A stretch of DNA of 48,216 nucleotides from Thermoguttaceae bacterium (GTDB taxonomy: Bacteria; Planctomycetota; Planctomycetia; Pirellulales; Thermoguttaceae): assembly GCA_017557195.1 (NCBI GenBank), contig JAFZAL010000030.1, positions 1 through 48,216 of the forward strand. The letters are read 5' to 3'. The notes beneath the pieces were generated by a model. That model was not told the origin of the DNA. It saw nothing but the letters and a program-made list of their open reading frames with translations, and made no database searches. The position numbers and the translations under genes are program-made. How positions within the stretch are numbered: position 1 is the first letter of the stretch; every line of letters starts with the position of its first letter. This document shows positions 8,819-16,642 of the stretch, piece by piece.

Positions 8819-9205
8819 ATGTTTAAGAAAAAATATACGCCGTTTTATATAATACTATTGATAGTATTTGTATTTGGCAGCGTATATTTGTATAATCATA
8901 AACCGACGTCAGGCAATAAATATCTGCCAAAATGCATCTTCCATGAGATGACGCATTTATATTGCCCAGGCTGTGGAGTTACAAGAGCCTATTATTCATT
9001 GCTCCATGGCGATTTTGCAATGGCGTTCCGCTATAATCCAATGGTTTTTCCATTAGTAACAATGGCGGTTCTTATTGCTATATTTCCGCGGTTGTCCAGA
9101 ACCAATTACGTTATTGTTCCGCTACTTATCGTAATAATAACATTTTGGATTGTCAGGAATCTGCCATGGTATCCATTTACATTGCTGGCGCCTCCTCCTA
9201 TGTAA
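8819..9205 (+). CDS. DUF2752-family membrane protein
   Basis: About 128 aa. The DUF2752 signature is clear: CPGCGVTRAYYSLLHGDFAMAFRYNP, followed by two or three membrane helices. The function of the family is unknown; its CPGCG motif suggests metal or redox chemistry at the membrane, which is inference. I chose the ATG at 8819 because AGGA lies 5 nt upstream and the family usually begins with a short hydrophobic segment. The open frame can be extended to 8750 into the decayed DUF4190 stretch, so an older fusion is possible. It ends 60 nt before a strong terminator. Confidence 0.7.
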   Translation: MFKKKYTPFYIILLIVFVFGSVYLYNHKPTSGNKYLPKCIFHEMTHLYCPGCGVTRAYYSLLHGDFAMAFRYNPMVFPLVTMAVLIAIFPRLSRTNYVIVPLLIVIITFWIVRNLPWYPFTLLAPPPM

Positions 9206-9264
9206 CCAGAAAAGAGAAAGACTTATAGAGCGCGTTCCAATTTCTTTAGATTATCTCCTGAATA

Positions 9265-9304
9265 AAGCGTCAGCGCATTTCAGAACGCTGACGCTTGTTT
9301 TTTA
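9265..9304 (+). terminator. Intrinsic terminator after the DUF2752 gene
   Basis: 11-bp stem AAGCGTCAGCG/CGCTGACGCTT with a 10-nt loop, followed by a T-rich run. It lies between convergent genes and could also serve cysS, though the T tract on that side is weak. Confidence 0.85.
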
Positions 9305-9324
9305 GACCTTATTATCTTAAGGAA

Positions 9325-10908
9325 TTACAGCTTTTCCCAGGTCGTTGTTTTGTCCGGGCGGTCTTCCAGTTTGACGCCCAGTTCTTTCAGTGCGTCGCGA
9401 ATCAGGTCGCTTGTCGCCCAGTCTTTGTTCTGTCGGGCGTTGGCGCGAATCTGAATAATCAGGTTCATCAAGCCGTCAACGAGCGAGTTGTCTTCGGCAG
9501 AGTCGTCCTGACCGGCTTTCTTGGGCGGTTCGAGGAACAGTCCCAAAGCGCCCGCCAGTTCGCGGAACGTCTTGACGCCCTGAACGAGTTCAGCGACGGC
9601 TTCCGGCGTTGGGGCGGTTTCCAGCTTCTGGTCGTCGATGAACTTGTTGAGCTTCTTCAGCAGGTCAAACAGTTCAGCGATTCCCGCGCCGGTATTGAAG
9701 TCGTCGTCCATGGCGTCGAGGAACGTCTTGCGGCTTTGCGCGACCGCCTGCAGCAGTTCCGACTGACCCGGATCGAACTCGCCAGCGTCGCGAGTTTTGG
9801 CGAATTCCGTCTGATAGAACTTCGTTCCCGTAACGCGGTCAAAGCGTTTGAAGAATCGATAGAACGCTTCCAAGCCGGTTTGAACTTCTTCAATGCGTCT
9901 GACGGAATAGTCAATCGGACGTCTATAATGCGTTGACAGCAGGAAGAATCGAATCGTTTCGCCGGCAAACGTTTTGAGCATGTCGCGGAACGGGACAGAG
10001 CCTTTGGACTTGCTGATCTTACCGGCTTCCTGCGACGCGATGTCGCCTTCTTTGGCTTCCGGGGCGTCTGCCGCCTTGGTTTTGCGACCGCCGACTTTGC
10101 CGATTTCGTCCGACGCCTGCATCAAACCGTTATGCATCCAGTATTTGACGTACGGCTTGCCGCTTCGCGCTTCCGACTGAGCGATTTCGTTTTCGTGGTG
10201 CGGGAATGCCAGGTCCAGCCCGCCGCCGTGGATGTCGAACGTATCTCCCAACAGGCAGGATCCCATGACGGAACATTCGATATGCCAGCCCGGTCTGCCC
10301 GGTCCCCAGGGGGATTCCCAGGACGGTTCGCCCGGCTTCGCGCTTTTCCACAGAGCGAAGTCCGCCGCAGAGTGTTTTCTTTCCGCCGTCGAACCGCCTT
10401 CGCCCAGCATCTGCTCGACGGAACGGTGTGACAACTTTCCGTATCCGGGGAACTGAGCGACGTCGTAGTAAACGTCGCCGTCGGACTCGTATGCAAACCC
10501 CTTGTCGATCAAATCCTGAACGAATTTGATAATCTGCGGGATGTACTCCGTCGCGTGCGGGAAATGGTCGATGGTCGTAACGCCCAGCGCCTGAATGTTC
10601 GACAGGTAATCCTGGGTCATTTCCGCCGCCAGGTCAGCCATCGCCATGTGGCGGGCGTTGGACTCGTTGATGAGCTTGTCGTCAACATCGGTAATGTTGA
10701 CAACGAACGTAACGTCGTACCCGCTGTAGGTCAGGTATCGCTTGACGCAATCAAAAATAACCGGGCCGACCATGTGCCCGATATGGCTGGGCTTATAAAC
10801 CGTTGGGCCGCACAAATACATTCCGACTGGGCGTTTCTCGCCGGTGGGCGTCTGGACGGGAACAAAATCTTCCTTTTGACGACTGAGCGTGTTGTATACT
10901 CGAATCAT
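9325..10908 (-). CDS. cysS: Cysteinyl-tRNA synthetase
   Basis: A 527-aa class I synthetase that charges tRNA-Cys. Visible: zinc-site start YLCGPTVY, HIGH at about residues 42-45, NITDVDDK, WHIECS with the HGGGLDLAFPHHENEIAQ zinc/active-site block, and KISKS at about 297-301. A Lys/Ala/Glu-rich insertion of about 30 residues (265-295) separates the HNG segment from KISKS, where most bacterial enzymes have only a few residues. The start at 10908 (MIRVYNTLSRQ) matches the family; the open frame to 10983 only adds the promoter region. No clear Shine-Dalgarno is seen. Monocistronic. Confidence 0.95.
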   Translation of the reverse strand: MIRVYNTLSRQKEDFVPVQTPTGEKRPVGMYLCGPTVYKPSHIGHMVGPVIFDCVKRYLTYSGYDVTFVVNITDVDDKLINESNARHMAMADLAAEMTQDYLSNIQALGVTTIDHFPHATEYIPQIIKFVQDLIDKGFAYESDGDVYYDVAQFPGYGKLSHRSVEQMLGEGGSTAERKHSAADFALWKSAKPGEPSWESPWGPGRPGWHIECSVMGSCLLGDTFDIHGGGLDLAFPHHENEIAQSEARSGKPYVKYWMHNGLMQASDEIGKVGGRKTKAADAPEAKEGDIASQEAGKISKSKGSVPFRDMLKTFAGETIRFFLLSTHYRRPIDYSVRRIEEVQTGLEAFYRFFKRFDRVTGTKFYQTEFAKTRDAGEFDPGQSELLQAVAQSRKTFLDAMDDDFNTGAGIAELFDLLKKLNKFIDDQKLETAPTPEAVAELVQGVKTFRELAGALGLFLEPPKKAGQDDSAEDNSLVDGLMNLIIQIRANARQNKDWATSDLIRDALKELGVKLEDRPDKTTTWEKL

Positions 10909-10960
10909 AGTTTTGTCTATTAGGGTTGGGTGGGAAATGAATAAATTCAATTGATTCCCT

Positions 10961-10988
10961 ATTTTACCAAAAAACGAAAACAATGCAA
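10961..10988 (-). promoter_or_regulatory. Promoter of cysS
   Basis: Minus strand: TTGCAT and TAAAAT with 16-nt spacing, about 50 nt before the start codon. Confidence 0.6.
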
Positions 10989-11141
10989 CATCGATTTTGA
11001 AGTTCTTGCCCTGTTAGACAAGAAAAAACGGAACTTCTGCAATTTTGACGCATCGATGGGGAGAAGGGGAATTCTTTTCTGGCAGTATAAAGAACGTCCC
11101 CAGTTTAATCGCGTCGTGGAAAAATCATTTTTGACCCCTCC

Positions 11142-11169
11142 TTGCAGGAAATGGGAAATCAGCTAAAAT
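11142..11169 (+). promoter_or_regulatory. Promoter of tRNA-Arg(TCG)
   Basis: TTGCAG and TAAAAT with 16-nt spacing, ending 15 nt before the mature tRNA 5' end. Confidence 0.6.
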
Positions 11170-11184
11170 AAACATAATCAATAT

Positions 11185-11258
11185 GCCTCAGTGGCGCAAT
11201 TGGATAGCGCATCGGTCTTCGGAACCGAGGGTTATAGGTTCGAATCCTACCTGAGGTA
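11185..11258 (+). tRNA. tRNA-Arg, anticodon TCG (11219-11221)
   Basis: A complete cloverleaf can be folded. The 7-bp acceptor GCCTCAG/CTGAGGT has a G1-U72 wobble, the D arm is GCGC/GCGC, the anticodon stem is TCGGT/ACCGA around loop CTTCGGA, and the T loop is TTCGAAT. No CCA is encoded. The other tRNA-Arg in the window shares the G1-U72 pair. Confidence 0.93.
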
Positions 11259-11265
11259 TTTTTCC

Positions 11266-11300
11266 GCCTTGCTTGCCATAGCAAGGCATTTTTGTTTTTT
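11266..11300 (+). terminator. Intrinsic terminator of tRNA-Arg(TCG)
   Basis: 7-bp stem GCCTTGC/GCAAGGC with an 8-nt loop, followed by long T runs. Confidence 0.85.
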
Positions 11301-11314
11301 TTCTTTTTAGCTTC

Positions 11315-11343
11315 TTGACAACGTATTCTCGATATGATAAAAT
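11315..11343 (+). promoter_or_regulatory. Promoter of the ECF sigma/kinase operon
   Basis: TTGACA and TAAAAT with 17-nt spacing. This is a housekeeping-type promoter, so basal transcription probably does not depend on the encoded ECF factor. Confidence 0.65.
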
Positions 11344-11383
11344 AATCTTAAAATCTGGAAATGAATCTATAAAGGAGAAAGCT

Positions 11384-11968
11384 ATGGATGAAAAACAATT
11401 GATTCAAAAAACCGTTTTGGGGAACGCTATCCATCAGAATCGAGAACGTTTGCTGAAAGTTATTTCCTGGCATGAGCCCGACTGGCTTAAAAGGCAAATG
11501 CCGGTTGAAGACATTCTTCAAGAGGTCTTTCTTGACGCGTATGACCGTCTGGATTATCTCAACGATAATCCGGATATTCCTTTGATTGTCAAGCTGAGAA
11601 CCATTGCTTTGCAAACGATTGTTGACAAGGAGCGTTATTACGGCGCCGACAAACGCGATATCAACAAAGAAGTCTATAATAACAATGACGAATCTAAAGA
11701 TGATTTGTTTGTCATTTTGGCTAGCGCGATAACCTCTCCCAGCCAAAAGTTTTTGCGCTCTGAACTCGTGAATCTTGTTCGCAAAGTTCTCAATGAGATG
11801 TCGCCGGAAGACAGGGATATCATTATTTTGCGCCATTTTGAGCAGATGGAATACGATGAATGCGCTGCAATTATGAATGTTACTCTTGACGCTGCCAAGA
11901 TGCGCTATTCTCGCGCGCTTAAACGATTCAAAGAATTGTTCGAGAAAATTTCGGGATTTAAACCATGA
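11384..11968 (+). CDS. ECF-type RNA polymerase sigma factor
   Basis: A 194-aa extracytoplasmic-function sigma factor. Region 2 covers the LKRQMPVEDILQEVFLDAYDRL block (about residues 35-60) and recognises the -10. Region 4 is the C-terminal helix-turn-helix from SPEDRDIIILRHFEQ to DAAKMRYSRALKRFKEL (about 140-190). The start at 11384 has AAAGGAG 5 nt upstream. The stop overlaps the kinase start by 4 nt (ATGA), indicating translational coupling. ECF factors next to Ser/Thr kinases are common in Planctomycetes, where phosphorylation of the sigma factor has been proposed. No anti-sigma factor is nearby. Confidence 0.88.
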   Translation: MDEKQLIQKTVLGNAIHQNRERLLKVISWHEPDWLKRQMPVEDILQEVFLDAYDRLDYLNDNPDIPLIVKLRTIALQTIVDKERYYGADKRDINKEVYNNNDESKDDLFVILASAITSPSQKFLRSELVNLVRKVLNEMSPEDRDIIILRHFEQMEYDECAAIMNVTLDAAKMRYSRALKRFKELFEKISGFKP

Positions 11969-12894
11969 ACCTTCCAGACATTATAGATCTGTTTATACAG
12001 GCTGTTCGCTCTGGAGAGGATGTTTCGATTGATTCTTTTGCCTCTCGATTTCCGAAGCATGAAGAAGAACTCAAAGACATTCTTCCGATGGCGCTTATGC
12101 TGGAAGGCATTCAAATGCCGAATTCGGATGAGACTGTGGCGTTTGCTCCTGAACTCCCTAATATTCCGGAGCAAATCGGGGCGTACAAGATAATTCGTGA
12201 GATTGGACATGGCGGCATGAGCGCGGTTTATGAAGTCTTTGACGCAAAAGCGAACCGCGCCGCGGCGCTGAAAGTTCATCGAATGCCTCAAGCCGTCAGA
12301 GAGGCTGAAATCCTGAAAAAACTTCATCACGAAAATATTATTGCTTTTTACGATACGGGAACGCAGGACGACGTCGTTTACACCGTTATGGAATTTGTTG
12401 ACGGTTCCAGTTTGGACAAGACCAATTGGAAAACGCTTTTTCCCGGCAAAACGCCTGACCAGGCGGCGGCATTGATTATTTTGCAGTCGGCTCGCGGGTT
12501 GGCGTATGCGCATTCTCAAGGGGTTATTCATCGAGACATTAAACCGGCAAATATTCTTCTTACCAAATCAGGCGACGTCCGGCTTTCCGACTTTGATCTT
12601 GCTGGGGGAGAGGGCGCGCCAGACGTTCCACCCAGCGGCGGGACAATGAAATACATGGCTCCGGAATGTCTGGTAGCTCAACCAGGACCGGCGGCGATTT
12701 CGCCTAAAGTTGATCAGTATTCGCTGGGAAAAACTTTTTTGGACATGCTGGATGAACAAGATTCTTCACCGGATTTGCTTGCCATTGCCAGACGCGCCAT
12801 GACTCTTATTCCTTCTAACCGATTTGAATCGCTCGACGAAATGGCAGACGCAATAGAGGATTGGCTTAAGAAATCGTCGGAAGCTAACGGCTAG
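11965..12894 (+). CDS. Hanks-type serine/threonine kinase, cytosolic, with DFD instead of DFG
   Basis: A 309-aa protein kinase. About 70 N-terminal residues resemble the helical start of planctomycete kinases (FASRFPKHEEELKDI). The catalytic domain has the P-loop GHGGMSAVY, Lys103 (ALKV), the catalytic loop HRDIKPANIL with Asp191, and APE. The magnesium motif at 209-211 reads DFD rather than DFG: the metal-binding Asp is kept but the hinge Gly is lost. There is no membrane helix and no sensor domain, so input is unknown. It is coupled to the ECF gene by a 4-nt overlap; the likely substrate is that sigma factor, which is inference. Confidence 0.88.
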   Translation: MNLPDIIDLFIQAVRSGEDVSIDSFASRFPKHEEELKDILPMALMLEGIQMPNSDETVAFAPELPNIPEQIGAYKIIREIGHGGMSAVYEVFDAKANRAAALKVHRMPQAVREAEILKKLHHENIIAFYDTGTQDDVVYTVMEFVDGSSLDKTNWKTLFPGKTPDQAAALIILQSARGLAYAHSQGVIHRDIKPANILLTKSGDVRLSDFDLAGGEGAPDVPPSGGTMKYMAPECLVAQPGPAAISPKVDQYSLGKTFLDMLDEQDSSPDLLAIARRAMTLIPSNRFESLDEMADAIEDWLKKSSEANG

Positions 12895-12952
12895 GGCTTC
12901 GAGCGTTTATTAAAAATTCCGTTATTTTTTTATTTTTGAAGCGTCCGAGGGC

Positions 12953-12981
12953 TTGCAACGAATTTGCAATTCAAGTAAAAT
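12953..12981 (+). promoter_or_regulatory. Promoter of dhaK
   Basis: TTGCAA and TAAAAT with 17-nt spacing. A second TTGCAA lies inside the spacer at 12964-12969. Confidence 0.55.
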
Positions 12982-13044
12982 GTTAGAAATGTAGAAAAAG
13001 AATGTTTTAAATTCACTCATAGTTTTAATTGGAGATTTCCTGTT

Positions 13045-14043
13045 ATGGTAATGAAGAAATTCATCAATGATCCCGAAAATTTGACCACAGAACTTTTAGC
13101 CGGCATGCAGATCGCGTTCCCGGACAAGATTGTCGTAGATCAGAAACTGGTCTGCCGCGCCAATCCGAAGTCGACCGACAAGGTCGCCATCGTCTCGATG
13201 GGCGGAACCGGACACGAACCCGCAATCAGCGGTTTTGTCGGATACGGCATGCTTGACGTTTCCGTCGCAGGCGACATTTTCGCCGCCCCGGGCGGACCGA
13301 ACGTCTACAAGGCGCTGGAAAAAATGAATCGGGAAGCCGGCACTCTGTTGATCGTTCTTAACCACGCCGGCGACGTCATGAGCGGCGACATGGCTATGGA
13401 AATGGCGGAAGAAGAAGGGCTTAACGTCCGTTCCATCAATACTCACGAAGATATTTCCGCCGGACTGGGCGCTCCGATTTCTGATCGCCGCGGCTTGGTT
13501 GGATGCATTCCGCTGGCGAAAGTTGCAGGCGCTGCGGCTGAACGCGGCTGGAATCTGGACGAAGTTTGCCGCGTCGCCAACAAGTTCAACGACAACATGG
13601 CGACTTTGGCTGTTGCAATGCGCGGAGCCACTCACCCCGCCACCGGACAGGAAATCGCCACTCTGGCGGACGACGAAATGGAAATCGGCATGGGACAGCA
13701 CGGAGAAGGCGGCGGAGGACGCTGCAAGATCAAGACCGCTGACGAAACCGCTCAGATCATGGCGGAACAGCTCATTCAGGCTGTTGACGCCAAAGCGGGC
13801 GACAAAGTCGTTGTTATTATCAACGGTTCCGGCGCCACGACTCACATGGAAATGTTCATCGTTCTCAACGGCGTGAAGAAGTACTTGGATTCCAAAGGCA
13901 TTATCATTGCAGACGCCATGTGCGAAGAAATGCTGACCGTTCAGGAATCCGCCGGGTTCCAGATGTTCATCGCCAAGATGGACGACGAACTGCTCGACCT
14001 GTGGAAGGATCCATGCGATACGCCGTATTGGACAGTGCGCTAA
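13045..14043 (+). CDS. dhaK: Dihydroxyacetone kinase subunit DhaK
   Basis: A 332-aa homologue of the dihydroxyacetone-binding subunit. Motifs: MGGTGHEPAISGFVG, GDIFAAPGG, LNHAGDVMSGDMAMEMA and GMGQHGEGGGGR, whose His is the residue that forms a hemiaminal with the substrate in characterised DhaK. The partner DhaL, which binds ATP or ADP, and the PTS component DhaM are absent from the window, so either they lie elsewhere or this DhaK-type protein has another role. GGAG lies 9-10 nt upstream of the ATG at 13045; the second ATG at 13051 is possible. It is convergent with recJ across a repeat hairpin. Confidence 0.92.
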   Translation: MVMKKFINDPENLTTELLAGMQIAFPDKIVVDQKLVCRANPKSTDKVAIVSMGGTGHEPAISGFVGYGMLDVSVAGDIFAAPGGPNVYKALEKMNREAGTLLIVLNHAGDVMSGDMAMEMAEEEGLNVRSINTHEDISAGLGAPISDRRGLVGCIPLAKVAGAAAERGWNLDEVCRVANKFNDNMATLAVAMRGATHPATGQEIATLADDEMEIGMGQHGEGGGGRCKIKTADETAQIMAEQLIQAVDAKAGDKVVVIINGSGATTHMEMFIVLNGVKKYLDSKGIIIADAMCEEMLTVQESAGFQMFIAKMDDELLDLWKDPCDTPYWTVR

Positions 14044-14050
14044 TTAAGAA

Positions 14051-14127
14051 GGCAGTAGGCAGTAGACAATAGACAGTAGTTTTTGAGACGCTTGCGCTCT
14101 ACTGTCTACTGCCTCTTGCCTATTGCC
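14051..14127. repeat. Heptamer array element 3: long inverted repeat between convergent genes
   Basis: Two 29-nt arms (14051-14079 and 14099-14127; 24 of 29 positions pair) are built from GGCAGTA/GACAATA heptads. They flank a 19-nt centre with GAGACGCTTGCGCT. It fills the whole gap between the dhaK and recJ stop codons and could fold into a long hairpin in RNA from either side, so a bidirectional terminator role is plausible. Confidence 0.75.
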
Positions 14128-14128
14128 T

Positions 14129-15895
14129 TTAATCCCTGCTTTGCCAGTCGATCAATTTAAGCTGAACGCTGGTTCGACCGGCAAAGCGGTTTATGCTGGG
14201 CTGAAAGACGATGTCAAACGCCTGACTTCCCGTATTGACGAAATCGCTTGCCCAGGATGGGTGTTGAAACGCGACTCCGTTGACGGTAACGCCATGCTGA
14301 TAAAACACAAACTGTACTCCGCCAGAACTGTTTAGCTGCCGCGGGGCGCAGTAAAGACCAACGTTGGTTGCCATGAACGTTGGCCGCGGATTCTCTTTGC
14401 CAAACGGCTCCATTGCCTCCATTGCCAGCAGGGTTTCCATCGTCAAAGCTGACAACGGAACTTCTGCATCGACGTACTCAGGTTCGTCTGTAGACAATTC
14501 CGCTTTATGTTCTTTTGCGTACTCGTTAATCTTTTGACGAAAGACGTCGATATCGTTTTTCTTTACGGACAGCCCCGCTGCCATTTTATGTCCGCCGTGA
14601 CGAGTCAGAATGTCTGAACAATGCGCCAGCGCGGCGGCAACGTCAAAACCCTCGACAGATCGGGCGGAGCCGGAGCAGGGCTTTTCTGAATTGTCGGTAG
14701 GAATGGAAAGGATAATTGTTGGGCGATGGAATCTTTCGACCATTCGGGATGCGACGATGCCGAGAACGCCTTCATGCCAATCCTGTCCCGCTAAAACCAA
14801 AAATGGATTTTCGTCCTCGGACAGGTATTTCTCCTTGACCATTTCTTCCGCCTGACGAGAAATTTCCTGTTCCAGAGTTTTACGTTTAAAATTCCATTCC
14901 AGCAACTGAGAAACCAGACTTTGCGCTTTCGAGGGTTGAATTGTCAGAAGCAATTCGACCGCCTTGTTGGGGTCGCCGACCCGACCGGCAGCGTTGAGAG
15001 TCGGCGCGATTTTATAGGAAATATTTTCTGCGCTTAACGGTTGTTCGTGAAGTCCTAACCCCTGAAGCAGAGCCATGACGCCAATCGGGGCGCGATTCCT
15101 CAAATGTTTCAAACCGTTCGCGGTAAGAATACGGTTGTCGCCGGTTAGAGGAACGACGTCTGCGACAATTCCCAGCGTAGCTATGCCCAGCAGTTCCAGA
15201 AGAATGTTGCGAAGCCGATCTCCAACATTAGAACTTTTCATTTTCTCGCAGCACAGCTGCCACGCCAGTTTGAACGCGACAGCAGACCCGCTCAACTCGG
15301 GCGTGCATTTCCCGTTGAGAGGAATCGCCGGATGAACGACTGCCAGAGCAGGGGGCAGTTCCCCATCTTCTCTTGGAGGATGATGGTCCGTAACAATCGT
15401 TTTCAGACCCAGTTGGTTTGCCAAGGCGACTTCTTCCAGAGATCGAATGCCGCAATCGACTGTAACGAGCCAATCGTATCCCTGCTTAGCCAGGTTCTCA
15501 ACAGTGTGATTATGCAGTCCGTATCCATCGTCGTGCCGGCTGGGAATGTAATAGTTAACTTTTCCGCCTCCGCCTAAAGCGGTGATGATTCTGTACAGAA
15601 CAACCGTTGCGGACATTCCGTCGACATCGTAGTCGCCGTAAATAACGAACGATTCGTTGTTTTCAATTCCCTTAAGAATTAGTTCCGCCGCCTTTTCGCA
15701 TCCAAAGAGCGCAGTTGGCGGCTCAACTTCTGAAAAAGACGATGTCAAAAAGCGGCGACCCTGTTCAGGAGTCATTTTTCTGGAACACAAAATCTGCGCC
15801 AGAGCGACGGGAATGTTGAGTTGTCTGGTCATCCGCTCAACTTCGCCGGAATCGTGTAAAGGAATCTGCCAGTTTGTATCAAATTTACGCTGCAT
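14129..15895 (-). CDS. recJ: Single-stranded-DNA-specific exonuclease RecJ
   Basis: A 588-aa DHH-superfamily 5'-3' ssDNA exonuclease acting in RecF-pathway recombination and mismatch repair. Motifs: YGDYDVDGMSA (metal motif I), VDCGIRS, IVTDHHPPRE (DHH motif), GIVADVVPL, and the DHHA1 part with CSGSARSVEGFDV and RHGGHKMAAG. The length is close to the family norm. The start at 15895 (MQRKFDTNW) follows family likeness; the open frame to 15976 adds 27 residues written by a heptamer array and is rejected. There is no Shine-Dalgarno, because the array abuts the start codon. It lies downstream of rpmG on the same strand but behind its terminator. Confidence 0.95.
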   Translation of the reverse strand: MQRKFDTNWQIPLHDSGEVERMTRQLNIPVALAQILCSRKMTPEQGRRFLTSSFSEVEPPTALFGCEKAAELILKGIENNESFVIYGDYDVDGMSATVVLYRIITALGGGGKVNYYIPSRHDDGYGLHNHTVENLAKQGYDWLVTVDCGIRSLEEVALANQLGLKTIVTDHHPPREDGELPPALAVVHPAIPLNGKCTPELSGSAVAFKLAWQLCCEKMKSSNVGDRLRNILLELLGIATLGIVADVVPLTGDNRILTANGLKHLRNRAPIGVMALLQGLGLHEQPLSAENISYKIAPTLNAAGRVGDPNKAVELLLTIQPSKAQSLVSQLLEWNFKRKTLEQEISRQAEEMVKEKYLSEDENPFLVLAGQDWHEGVLGIVASRMVERFHRPTIILSIPTDNSEKPCSGSARSVEGFDVAAALAHCSDILTRHGGHKMAAGLSVKKNDIDVFRQKINEYAKEHKAELSTDEPEYVDAEVPLSALTMETLLAMEAMEPFGKENPRPTFMATNVGLYCAPRQLNSSGGVQFVFYQHGVTVNGVAFQHPSWASDFVNTGSQAFDIVFQPSINRFAGRTSVQLKLIDWQSRD

Positions 15896-15897
15896 GG

Positions 15898-15978
15898 GGA
15901 GAGTAGGGAATAGGGAATAGGGAATAGGGAATAGGCAAAAAATTTTTTCTCGCAACTCGCAACTCGCTACTCGCAACT
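15898..15978. repeat. Heptamer array element 4 (GGGAATA and GTTGCGA words)
   Basis: Four copies of TAGGGAA lie on the plus strand. After an A/T spacer come CTCGCAA heptads, which read GTTGCGA on the minus strand, so the two arms face each other. No RCGCTTGCG core is seen here. The array reaches to within 3 nt of the recJ start codon. Confidence 0.7.
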
Positions 15979-15982
15979 AAAA

Positions 15983-16017
15983 CAAAAAACCGCGCGACAA
16001 ACTGTCATGCGGTTTTT
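15983..16017 (-). terminator. Intrinsic terminator of rpmG
   Basis: Minus strand: CCGC(AT)GACA-GTT-TGTC(GC)GCGG stem with one internal mismatch loop, followed by six T. Confidence 0.75.
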
Positions 16018-16039
16018 GTAATTCGATAAAATAAGGAAC

Positions 16040-16204
16040 TTATTTCTTCTTTTCCTTGTGATTGACGTGCTTGCGGCACTTCGGGCAGAACTTTTTCAGA
16101 CTAAGTTTTTCTCCGCCGGGCTTACGGCGCAGGACGTAGTTGTAAGTTCCGCATTCTTCACAGGCGAGAAATACGGGTTCGGACTTCTTCTTGCTTTTAG
16201 CCAT
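16040..16204 (-). CDS. rpmG: 50S ribosomal protein L33
   Basis: A 54-aa large-subunit protein, below the usual size cutoffs for gene calling. It is read from ATG at 16204 to TAA at 16040. It carries the zinc-binding pairs CEEC (15-18) and CPKC (40-43), the NYVLRRKPGG turn and a lysine-rich end, all as in zinc-type L33. AGGAG lies 7 nt upstream. A strong terminator follows. The zinc-binding C+ form is retained. No other ribosomal gene is nearby. Confidence 0.93.
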   Translation of the reverse strand: MAKSKKKSEPVFLACEECGTYNYVLRRKPGGEKLSLKKFCPKCRKHVNHKEKKK

Positions 16205-16339
16205 CGTTTTACTCCTGGTTCGGGCGAACCGGAAAAACGGTTGCGCCTAGATGTTAATTGTTTATTGTCTTTGACGAATCGCAAGCCCAGAAAGAAGATA
16301 ATTTCACTTCCTTACAGCTTTCCGGCGATCGCCAGTAAC

Positions 16340-16368
16340 ATTATATTTAGTTTAGGTATTATAACCAA
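16340..16368 (-). promoter_or_regulatory. Possible promoter of rpmG
   Basis: Minus strand: TTGGTT and TATAAT with 17-nt spacing, giving a leader of about 130 nt. A GGTTCG/CGAACC hairpin lies at about 16217-16230 in that leader. The remaining gap up to 16642 contains no gene I can support. Confidence 0.35.
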
Positions 16369-16642
16369 CGTCAATATTTCATCAAGGGGGGGCAGAAAAT
16401 ATAATTCCCTTTTTTTCAAACCGACGTCAAAAAAAGCGCTTATTTCAAGACGAAATCCTCGAAAAAACATATATTATGCAATTTTAACAAGGAATCCTGT
16501 CTATGAAAACCGTCTGAATTCAGAACGCATCAGACTGTTTGAATTGAAGTTGCGAGAGACGAGAAAGCCGGCGACGTCGATGATGCGGGGGACGGCGCCG
16601 ACTTTCGTTTGTCTTAAAAACCGCGAATGGAGGCTTGCGGCC

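Noticed and set aside
15896..15976. 27-residue N-terminal extension of RecJ
   Set aside because: It is encoded by the heptamer array, absent from the family, and the Met at 15895 fits homologues.
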